Shown: positions 53,395 through 62,436 of the stretch, one piece after another
Layout: every line of letters begins with the position of its first letter
Numbering within the stretch: the stretch's first letter is position 1
From: Karstenula rhodostoma CBS 690.94
Lineage: Eukaryota; Ascomycota; Dothideomycetes; Pleosporales; Didymosphaeriaceae
Direction of reading: 5' to 3'
Assembly (NCBI GenBank): GCA_010093485.1
Contig: MU001507.1
Coordinates: 508,844 to 572,843, forward strand
Length of the DNA stretch: 64,000 nt
Made by a program: the position numbers and the translations under genes
Notes under the pieces: generated by a model
What the model saw: the letters and a program-made list of their open reading frames with translations, nothing else
Database searches by the model: none
What the model was told of the DNA's origin: nothing

Positions 53395-54306
53395 ATGCCG
53401 AAGCACAAGAATCGCGAGTCGTCTGGCTCTTCAGGTGGAAAACCATACGAGCGCATCCTGCGTAATACTGCCAAAGTCAATTACAGCGATGCCGAGATCC
53501 TCGAGCTAGCAGATCCAGGCCGCGCCGTCCACCAGCCCATCGAGGCCGGAGCAAGCGAGGGGTACGTAACTGCCTGCGTCTCATTGCGGCCACTGACACA
53601 GTACAGACTACCCACCCAAGCAGGGCACGTAACCCTCGTCAGCAGCAGCGCCGTCAACGTCCCCAAAGCCCCAGCCAACACCTGGGTAGTAGAAACGTCC
53701 GCGCCACTAACCAGCCCTTCGTGTATCAACGACCCTAACAACTCCCCCAGAGACACTCTCACCTACCTATCCAAATCCCAACTCCTCGCCCGCCGCGACG
53801 CCCTCCTCGACGCCTGCACCCACCGCGCCAACCTCTTCGCCGCCGCCATACAGCGCTTCGAGATGTACGCGCAATTCTTCGCCTCAGCCTGCGCGACCGC
53901 CCACCCAGACGGCCAGTCCGGCGTCCTGCTCACCCTCCGCGCCGCTGTCCACTTCGCGGATGAGCTCTTCCCCCCGCGCCGCGACTACACTGTCGCCGTG
54001 ACCCTGCTGCGCCACTTCGTTGCGGGTGTCCTGCACCGCCTCCACCCCGCAAACGAAACTAGGCTCACCAACACCAGGCGCTTCAATGAGCTGTCGCATC
54101 AGTATGAGGATGGAGAGAATGCGATTCGGGATACCATGGCGGGTATTGGGAAGGTGGAGGGCGGGACGAAGGCGAAGTTGGAGGTGTATATGAAGGCTTT
54201 CAAGGAGAGGGGGGAGATGTTGAAGGCGCAGCAGGCGAGGCTGGAGGTGCTGGCGGAAGAGTGTTTGGAGGAGATTGAGGAGGGAGAGGGACTTGTGGGG
54301 ATCTAA
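53395..54306 (+). CDS. Conserved-looking helical protein, function unknown
   Basis: Starts at MPKHKNRESSGSSGGKPYE. As one open frame it codes 303 residues. Removing a 45-bp intron at 53562-53606 (GTACGT donor, CTGAC branch, TACAG acceptor) keeps the frame and gives 288 residues with a smoother join, EGLPTQAGHV. Both forms are possible because the intron is a multiple of three without a stop. After a Pro/Ser-rich N-terminal third, the protein is almost entirely alpha-helical (LLARRDALLDACTHRANLFA, LLRHFVAGVLHRLHP, LEVLAEECLEEIEEGEG). The final helices resemble a coiled-coil or BAR-like bundle. No family is recognised. Confidence 0.7.
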   Translation: MPKHKNRESSGSSGGKPYERILRNTAKVNYSDAEILELADPGRAVHQPIEAGASEGYVTACVSLRPLTQYRLPTQAGHVTLVSSSAVNVPKAPANTWVVETSAPLTSPSCINDPNNSPRDTLTYLSKSQLLARRDALLDACTHRANLFAAAIQRFEMYAQFFASACATAHPDGQSGVLLTLRAAVHFADELFPPRRDYTVAVTLLRHFVAGVLHRLHPANETRLTNTRRFNELSHQYEDGENAIRDTMAGIGKVEGGTKAKLEVYMKAFKERGEMLKAQQARLEVLAEECLEEIEEGEGLVGI

Positions 54307-54757
54307 TATCTATGGGAGTAGAGCTGTGGACTGCTGAGCGTTGGTTCGGTATGGTGGAACTGCGCAGTGCTGGACGTTTGTTCAGGAGCGATAGCGTTGG
54401 TCCACGTCCTCGGATCTTCCTAAGCCGTCATGCCGAATTTGGGCTAGCGAAAGTAACGACATTGGTCATGGGGACAGCGATCAGGTAGCCTGGTCAACAT
54501 CTTACACATCGCAGCGACTGTACATTTGCGACACGGCGGTCGAAAAGCTTTAGTAGATAAGACGATAGTATCAAGTGGAAATGCAGTTTTTGCAGATGTG
54601 TTTGAGAAATCGTCAAAGAGCTGATGTTGCTCTGAGCGTACGTGAGAATTTACACTGTGGTCTAGAAATGAGGACGCTGTTTTTATGCGTACTAGGCGGA
54701 TTAAAGATACGTTGAGTCGTGTCGAGGGGGAAAGAGAAGCACTCCAATCCAGAGGCC
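54307..54757. other. Convergent spacer
   Basis: About 450 bp of 3' flank; no supported gene. Confidence 0.4.
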
Positions 54758-57019
54758 TCATCGCCTCGATTCCACCAATGCCTGCCTCAGCGCCCGAAAC
54801 TCCTCTCTCAGCAACACCATTTCCTGCCTCAACCTCTGATTCTCATGTCTCAGCTCAAGCTCGCTTGTTCCCAAGGCCCTACTTCTTCTAACCGCCCGGT
54901 GTCCGCTCTCCCTCTTTCGCTTTGCCAGCCTACCGAAGTCATCTTGTGCCCGGCTTCGCTGCTTCTCTTTGAACTCTTGTTCACACTTCTTCTCCTGAGC
55001 GTGCAGTCCCGACTCAAAACTGAAATCTCTCTTCTCTTTCTGACCCGGCGGCGCAGGGAATGGGCTTCTTTCGGCAAGACTGCTTTTTAGCCTGTCGGGC
55101 TCACGATCGGTGTTATCCTTTTCCCATGGGAAGCTGCGATCTGTGAAAGAAACCTTGTGAGATGAAGGCGAAGAGTAATCCTGCGCCTCCACAGCAGGCA
55201 AGGGTCGAGAGAAACTCATATTCATGAGGGATGAGGGCTCTACTTTGATAGCTGAGCGCGACCGTTTGGCTTGTGAACTAGCACTTGAGCAGCTGTACTT
55301 AACGAGGCTACTCTTTCCAGTCGGCTTCTGACTGGTGGGCGGCGTCATATATGTTTCCGAACCAGTCGATTGAGAGTATACTGATGAACAAGGTGACGGC
55401 GAGCGGGATGGTGACACTCGCAGAGCATCTGAAAAGAACACATCGAATACTTGGCGAGAGTTTGTTCTTCGGAGGGCTTCCTGAACCGCAACAGCGGTGG
55501 GGCTCGTTGGTGCTGCTGGTAGAGATCGGCGAGGGATAGAGGACATGGAAGGGTCCTTGAAAGTCTCCGTCGCTATTCGCGGGCGAAGAAATGACCTTCT
55601 CTTTACCGGCTCCAGTGCTGCGTCGGAATGTGTTGGTGAGCGGATCAGAATTTCCGACTTTCTACGGCCAAGACACGATGCCTCTGGTCCCGGTGAAAAT
55701 AGATCTCTCCCACCGTCAAAGCGGATAGGACTTCTGGCGCCTGACCTTTCTGGTGAGGGTACTTTCCTCTTGACAGTACCATACTCTTCCTCTGGCTCTT
55801 CGCTAGATGATGTTCCAACGTATGCGAAGATGGAGCTCAGTGCGGGTCGCTCTTCGTCTTCCTGTTCGATACAGGCCGGCAAAGAGCGGTTCCGAGGAAG
55901 AACCGAAGGAGCGCTCATATCGCCAAGCCAATCGAGCGCAACAACGGGTGCATTCATATCGACCTTGTGCACCATCAAACCGATGACGTTGTATATAAGC
56001 ACGGTCCCCGTGTTACATCCGATCGCGATGAACGTTTCTCTGCCTTCGTAAGTCCCTAATGCTTCTTCCCGAGTCGAATCGATACCAAGCAGTATGTCTC
56101 GATCGCTTCGGCCTCTCGACACCACCGGTCGACAGGATATCACAGCCAAGCATGTAGCAGGCCCATCGACGTGCTACGTCCTGAGCACTTGTCCCCGACC
56201 TTCAAAATCGACCAGCCGACAACGCCCATCATGGCCCACACTGACAGTTCGCGCTTTGTACCCTGGAATAAACTCGGCGGCAGTAACCCCACCCATTGCT
56301 GGCTTATGTAGCTTCTTGATGCACCCGACTCGCGTTGGCTGGAGGAACGCTTGTGTCTGGTTGAGATAGACAGAGTGGTATGACTGGCGGCGCGTGGGAA
56401 GAACCAGCCGATATATAGAAAGCGTACCGTCCTGGAAGCCCAGAAGGAACGAAGTGCATGATGGGTTTGTACCTTCGTACCGCTGGAACGTAGCAAACAC
56501 AGCATACGTCTTCGTATCAGCCGGCTGAAAGCTGACCGACGCGCTTCCGCCAAACCTCAAGTCCTGCAGGCATATTTTAGGCGGTGCTGAGCTCGCAGAA
56601 AGCAGGATATTCCCATCCCACGAGATTGACAAGATTGTCGGCGGCGACGGATGGATCTGGGGCGGCGGAAGCAGCTCCCCCGTCGGAATACAATACGCCT
56701 GTATTGACGTACTCAGTGTAGTGGTGAAGTATAGCGTGCGGGAATCGGGCGAGAAAACCAGCAGTCGCGGCTCACCCTCGTAGTTCTTCAGCGCATACTT
56801 CCTATCGCCCCTGCGCGCGGGGTCGTGGAGAATGACGAGCTGGCTGTCCGCGACCGCGAGCAGGCTGCTGTTGTCTTTGGCGGCTCGGGCGTTCACGATG
56901 CCGTCGGAGGTGCCTTCGAAGAGTGTGCGCTTCGGAGCTGCGCTGCTGTGTGCGTAGATGGCGTTTGGGGTAGCAATGAATAATCTGAGGGAGACAGGCA
57001 GCTGGTTTGTGTGAGTCAT
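54758..57019 (-). pseudogene. WD40-repeat/coiled-coil protein gene interrupted by one in-frame UAG
   Basis: From the ATG at 57019 (MTHTNQLPVSL) one frame runs to 54758 with a single stop, TAG at 56176-56174, dividing it into 281 and 471 codons. The first part is WD40 propeller sequence (LLVFSPDSRTLYFTT, ILSISWDGNILLSASSAPPK, TVSVGHDGRCRLVDFEG). The second continues it (FIAIGCNTGTVLIYNVIG) before a disordered Ser/Arg-rich stretch and a C-terminal coiled coil (ELELRHENQRLRQEMVLL). An intron explanation fails: plausible donors would remove the VGHDGRCRLVDF blade, and the nearer one leaves only 26 bp. The layout recalls Nedd1-like microtubule-organising proteins (inference). Nonsense allele, readthrough or sequencing error all remain possible. 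Confidence 0.65.
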
Positions 57020-57263
57020 GATATGCACTGCGGGTTAGTGATGCAAGCTATAGGATTGGATAAGTAGTACCGGGTGCGTTCCGCTGGGCGATCTCGTTGG
57101 AGCACAGAACGCGGCAAGTGGAAGGCAGTTGCCACTAAGCAGAGTATGAGCGCACACGGAAGGAAAGGGCGAACAATGCCTCGGGAAAAAGTAGAGAAAA
57201 TCGGTCAAACGGGAAAAAGCAATCATGTTCGCTTTAACTTCATAGGGACATAACTTTCCTTCC

Positions 57264-58157
57264 TCACCAACAATGCCTCTTCCCAAAACCAAGCCTATCA
57301 CACCCCCTACTCTTCTCGCACCCACCTTTCCACCCGTTCCACCCCTGAAGCCTGCTCAAGATATCATGAGCATAGTAGTTGCTCTTTCCCTTATCAGTCG
57401 ATAAATTGACATCATCAATATGCCCAGTGTTGTATACATGAGCAGCGGCATACGGATTCCCATTGATAAGCTGCGTATTGACCCACGTCAGCTCCGAGGG
57501 GGCGGAGGCGTCGCAGTTGAAGTAGGACAAGAAGCCCGGGACTCCGGGTGTGCCGTAGATGCCATCTTCGATCATGTTTTTGATGCTAATTTTGGGGTTG
57601 TAAGCGGAGAAGGGAGCAGAACCGCGGTGTTGCATGAGGCCGCAGGCAGTAGTTTCAGTGCAGTGGATGGAGATGTTGCCGCTGGACTGGAGGGAGTTAG
57701 TTGATTGGTCGTGATGTATAGGACTGGGAATTATGTTTACTTCTTGCATGATGATGGCTAGGATCAAGCGTGCATCGACTTTGCTATCGGAAGCAACTTC
57801 CTTGATGGCGATCTGGAGGTCGTCGTTGTAAGTTGAGCCTCCATTCACTGTTTCAATGACGGGCTCGTTAATCGCCCAGAGTTGGTCTAAAGTAAGCCAT
57901 TTATCCTGCCCAGGAAAATCCTCAGCCCTTGGTCCAACGCAGCTGTAGACCCTCGTAGGGTCACCAGGTACCGCGAGTCTATTCTTCGTTGGCAGCGTGG
58001 TCACTTCGCTTTGGTTGTCCTTGGTATACTTGGTATACCACGCATCCTGAAGATTCTCATGGAGCTGAATCGTTGAAGTCCCATAGCCCTGATGCTTTGA
58101 ATACGGCCAGGCTGTCGCGAAAGGCAAGAGAAAAAATATGCACTGAGAAGACCGCAT
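57264..58157 (-). CDS. Secreted lysozyme-fold (SLT/GH23-like) protein
   Basis: Exons 58157-57741 and 57686-57264, 279 residues. A signal peptide is visible (MRSSQCIFFLLPFATAW). The lysozyme-like core reads SKVDARLILAIIMQESSGNI, with the presumed catalytic Glu, then ETTACGLMQHRGSAPFSAYN, and later NPYAAAHVYNTGH and YYAHDILSRLQGWNGW. The Glu-Ser-Ser-Gly plus Gly-Leu-Met-Gln pair is typical of soluble lytic transglycosylase/GH23 folds; fungal members probably cut chitin- or peptidoglycan-like chains. The 54-bp intron falls directly after the Glu codon and lacks stops, so an unspliced reading frame also exists. The C-terminus has three cysteines. The enzyme's true substrate is unknown. Confidence 0.75.
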   Translation of the reverse strand: MRSSQCIFFLLPFATAWPYSKHQGYGTSTIQLHENLQDAWYTKYTKDNQSEVTTLPTKNRLAVPGDPTRVYSCVGPRAEDFPGQDKWLTLDQLWAINEPVIETVNGGSTYNDDLQIAIKEVASDSKVDARLILAIIMQEVNIIPSPIHHDQSTNSLQSSGNISIHCTETTACGLMQHRGSAPFSAYNPKISIKNMIEDGIYGTPGVPGFLSYFNCDASAPSELTWVNTQLINGNPYAAAHVYNTGHIDDVNLSTDKGKSNYYAHDILSRLQGWNGWKGGCEKSRGCDRLGFGKRHCW

Positions 58158-59112
58158 AACGCTCAAAACACAAAGACTGGAACTGAAACAGCCGACTCAA
58201 CACGTTCAAGACATAAGGACGCGCCATCTTCTTAAACTCTGAAAAAGCCAGGTATGTGGCTAACGTATTAACCCAGATCACATCACGTCTTCATGCCGCG
58301 CCTGGCAAGAAGCGAACACGTACGCCGCATCGCAACACTCATCCCCGATCACTTCCATATTGGCCTCACTTAACCTAACGCATATCGCAGCTGAGCATTA
58401 CACCTCTTAGCCATCCCGCGCACGGCAATGTGGCGCCGCCGAGGACAGCCTTGAGGATTGGTGGAGGTTTCCACCTCCATTAATAAAGTTCGGTGGAGAC
58501 GGCACGTTGTCCGCGAACAGACCGACGTATGCGCCGAAGAGTCAGTGAGGGCCGAGGATGAAGGGTCGTGGTGCAAGAGGAAAAGGACAGGTGTCGGGCG
58601 CCGGGGCTGCAGATGCTTTGTGTAGCTGCAGGAACTCAACCGCGGGGGTTGAGGTGCGCCGGACGCTACGCCGCACCCGTATGCTGTCTAGTTGTGAGTG
58701 TTCTAAATGTGAAATGTTATATCGACGCGCTGCCACAAGCAATGGCGTATGGATGGATGTCAGCGGGAGTCGTGGCCGTATGTGAGGTCGTGGAGACCTT
58801 TCGTGGAGTTCGGCGTGGGATGGGATGGGAAGCGGCTAGCCTTGGTGGGCGTAGCCGTGCCGCTGTTGAACCAGGGGCAGCCGCGCCTTTCTGCCTCCTC
58901 CAGCCTAGACTCTAGATCTGCCTCTGATTGCAACATCTTTAGCCCTTGCTTCTCACGACCATGAGGCTAAATTAGGTGAGTCGGCCATCCTTCGAGCATT
59001 GAGGTAGCGGGTGAGCGGCCAATCACGATCTCACTGGGGCCACCACGTGGGTGCACGAGCGCGGGAACAAAGCGGATTGCGAGCGATGCTGTACCTGGTT
59101 CATGGGCATACG
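58158..59112. other. Spacer, no intact gene
   Basis: About 950 bp without a supported gene. The distal part may contain decayed upstream exons of the carboxypeptidase relic, but I cannot recognise them. Confidence 0.35.
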
Positions 59113-59548
59113 GTGATAACGGGAAAGAGTCCGCGGGCACTATGGGCCGGAGATGGTATGGTATCTCCAGGAGCGTAATATCCACGGTGCGGCAGTCGAC
59201 ATTGAGCTCGCGGGTCTGGCGGTCAATGATGGCTTGTTCGACTATAGGGATCCAGGAGCCTGCTATGGCGGAGTACATGTTCTAACACAAGCTCATCGAT
59301 CAGACCATCTATGACGGCGTGATGGCGGAATATGAGAGCGAGTGTGCACGTTGGATAAGTGTGATAAGATGGGTGCGGATGGGGACTGTTCTGTTGCTGA
59401 TGACACGTGCTACAGCACTGTCGAGGGTCCGCTGTCCGACGCCATCGAGCATACGTATGATATCTGTGGGATAGCATATATGCCGCCGAGCTACTACGCG
59501 CAGTGGTTTGGGCTGGGAGGAGAGGAGCTGGGGAATGAGACAGGCTAG
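59113..59548 (+). pseudogene. Serine carboxypeptidase (S10) relic
   Basis: Pieces of an S10 peptidase appear in order but in different frames. They are VITGK near 59113; then YLQERNIHGAAVDIEL followed by GLAVNDGLFDYRDP; then IDQTIYDGVMAEYESEC; then DKCDKMGADGDCSVADD and TCYSTVEGPLSDAIEH, ending at a TAG at 59546-59548. In intact relatives a similar series (ITGES.., a helix with QERN, ALGINNGL, a Cys-rich EGP block) follows the nucleophile. Here at least two frame changes and a stop (near 59311) separate them, and no normal introns repair the frame. The N-terminal half and the remaining catalytic residues are absent. Identification rests on motif order only. Confidence 0.5.
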
Positions 59549-60181
59549 ACTTCTTCGAGTAAGGCGATTTTTAATTGTTTCATTGGCACGGGCGACAATG
59601 ACTATCCTCTGCGTTGAGCGCGGTGTAGAGGTGCTGACAGTTGTGTAGCAGCGCGGTCGTTCATCCCGCGGCTCAGCAAATTCGTCAACACGGTTGTTCC
59701 CACCCTACTACAAGTTGGTGACCAGGGGCATGTTTTACTCGGAAGTAGGTGTACTCAACTTACTGATGCAAAATAACATACTCCACGACTACATCGTGTC
59801 GCAAATTCAATAGAACATCCCGGCCAGACTACGTTCAAATCGCAGCCGTCGAAGTAGTGGAGCCCCACTGAAGGCACATCGTATGGATTTTCCACGATAC
59901 AGGACGACCTTTCGTATCTGAAGATGTACGATACAGGGCACGGCCTGCAGTTTGGATGGGAATAGCCGATGTTGTTGGGCATGTGCTGCGACTAACGGTG
60001 GCACAGAGCCCGAGTCCGGTCTGAAAGCGTTCAAACAGTTCCTCCTCGAAGGCAGCCTTCGTACGACTTCTTGGAATCGGTAATCGGCATAGCCTGGATG
60101 GAATTCTGAACAGATTCTAATTCGGGTGAGGTGGTGGATGTGTAAATGCCATTGGAACCGTTGTAACTCCGTATATATGCT
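59549..60181. other. Spacer, no gene seen
   Basis: About 630 bp between the carboxypeptidase relic and the desaturase gene; nothing supported. Confidence 0.4.
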
Positions 60182-61625
60182 CTACTTTAACCTCGCAAAC
60201 TGTTTGCCCCATTTTGCGGCAATTTCCTCCTCGCTGAACTTGCGCGTCTTGCTACGCAGCATCTCTGCTCTCTCTTCCATGCTGAGATTCATCTGGTCGC
60301 CAATGGGTACCAAACATTTGGCGAGATGTTCGTAGTTCTTCGCCAGCAGGCTCAAGGTGATCATGAGGTAGTCGATGTTGTAGAAGACGAGAGCGTGCTC
60401 AGAGGAATACGTGGCTTTCTGGGAGAGGAAGGCGATGGGGTGGTCGCGCCAATGACGCATAGGGTTCAGGTGGTGCGACGTATGGTAGCCGTCGTTGAAG
60501 CAGTAGCGGTTACTCTGCGCAAGTTAGCTGTGCGGATAAATCTGGACGTTAGGGTGCTTACGGCAACATCAATGACGGTGATGCTGGACCTGAAGTCTGA
60601 GTTGGGCTCCGTCTCGTCGACAAACGCATGTTGGCCCCAGTTACCAATCATCATACCCAATCTCATGATCGCCAACGGTACGAGGAAAGCGAAAACGGTC
60701 GCGCGTGCGTTGACATAGTTGAACACGGTGTAGTAGAATACATAGCTGCCAATCTCGCAAGCACCCGTCTTGAACGCGAGCTCGGTCTTGCGCGTGCGGA
60801 GGAAGTATCGCGGTAGATCGAACCAGATGAGGAAATAGAATCTTCCAAGATAATGCAAAAAGTGCCAAACATCATCCCGCTGGTACCGTATCGTCGAGGA
60901 GAGGTCGTTTGGGCCGTTGCCCTCGACGTGGTGGTGCTTCACATGGTGGAAGTAGTACGAATTCCACGTATGGCCCATGAGCGGGTCCATGATGTATGGA
61001 AAGGCCAGATCGATTGCCGAGTATGCCTTATTCAATATGCCGCGCATATGTATGTGCTGGTGCATCATAAGAGTGTACGACCCCATGTAGTATAGCTGCA
61101 GGACAGAATGTAGCGGGCCGTGCCACCAGTGAAAGTTGTAGAAGAGGTAGATTGCCGAGGGTATACTCGTGGTGATATACAGCAGCAGGTGTGTGAGCAT
61201 GACGACGTCGGTGTCGACGCGCACAACAGAGCGGCCCCATCGTACGTAAGGTTCGATTATGTATTTGCGGAGAACAGGATTCGTGATGTCCGGATAGTCG
61301 CACGTTACGAAGACGGTGGGTTCGAACTGGTCTGAGGTGGGATTGTTAAGCTCTTTCATATGCGCGAGCGCCTGCTCCTGGGCTTCTTGAGCATCTGCAT
61401 GGTGGTCAGCATGATTTGTGAGGGAAGGGGCGAATCGGTCGTACCTTCCGGCGATGCAGAGTCGAAGCGAGTGTGCTTCTTTCCAGACTCATCCGAGTCC
61501 TCAGAAGGCTGCTGCTCACTGCCGTTGGCCTTCTTGTGTGTGTCGTAGTCTTTCTGCAGGATGTCTAGGACCATGCGGTCCTGCGCCGTAAGTTGCGCAT
61601 CTGGCTGGAAGTAGAGGTTGACCAT
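60182..61625 (-). CDS. Membrane fatty-acid desaturase family protein
   Basis: Exons 61625-61445, 61394-60562 and 60514-60182 (phases 1 and 0), 448 residues. Three histidine boxes mark the di-iron desaturase/hydroxylase superfamily: HQHIH near residue 160, YYFHHVKHHHVEGNGPND near 195, and GYHTSHHLNP in the last exon. Hydrophobic stretches between them (THLLLYITTSIPSAIYLFY, YVFYYTVFNYVNARATVFAF) are the membrane segments. The N-terminal exon is hydrophilic with an acidic patch (SEDSDESGKKHTR). It introduces a double bond or hydroxyl into an acyl or related lipid chain; the substrate and position cannot be read from the sequence. The gene is intact, although pseudogenes flank it on both sides. 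Confidence 0.87.
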
Positions 61626-62436
61626 GATGCGTTCGCAGGAACGGTGCTATGTACAAGAAGCCTGCGACAGTGCTACTTGCAGAAGCAGACAGGAATCCTC
61701 TGTGTCGAGGAAGCTGTGCAGCAAGCACGGAATGATGGGAGGAGTGAAGTTGTCTAGGCGGGGGCTAGTCAGGTACCGAGGGGCGCCGAAAAGTCGGTCA
61801 GGGACAACGCCGCCGTGTCGCCACTTGCGGCTCTGCGGATAAGGTCGTTCGATCGACACGTGACGCATGCACCCAAGGGCTACAAACGTTGAACGCGAGG
61901 TCAACAAACGCTGTAGGCTACGATGTGCCAAAGTACCTGATGTTTCTGCTTCGTGTGCGCAGAAGAGTGCCGGGGGTCTCAGTAGCGGCTCACTGTGATT
62001 GGTTGCTTCTCTTCCGCGCAAGAAGGTACCCATCTTCATCAACTTCCCATGTAGTCTCTATTTCGTAGACATGGTGATGATCACATAGCGAAGCAGCACT
62101 CGCAGACACACACAAGGGTCTGCTCCATGTTCAGCCGCGACTTCACGCTCTGACACTGCTGCATCAATCCCTACGTTCATGCAGCACGTCAGCGTCCCGT
62201 AGAAACCTCGTATGGTACGAGGTCGCCGTTCGTGCCAAGTTTACTAATCCTGGGCGCTCAATTCCGCTCGATGCAATTCTCCATGTCATAGGGCGTTCTA
62301 ATTGATCCTGGTAACATGTAACTGTCGCGCTTCCGTCTAGCATGCGCATCCTCTACCGTCGCGGGGACGGCCGCAGCGAGATGCCGAATTCGCGAGAGCC
62401 CGTTAGGCGACTTTGTTCCTTATTTATTATAGCGTA
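61626..62436. other. Divergent spacer
   Basis: About 810 bp holding the desaturase promoter and the upstream region of the regulator pseudogene. No supported gene. Confidence 0.4.

Noticed and set aside
56174..56290. Intron that would remove the UAG in the WD40 gene
   Set aside because: Every GT..AG choice ending at this TAG is either 26 bp or shorter, or deletes a clear WD40 blade and shifts the frame.
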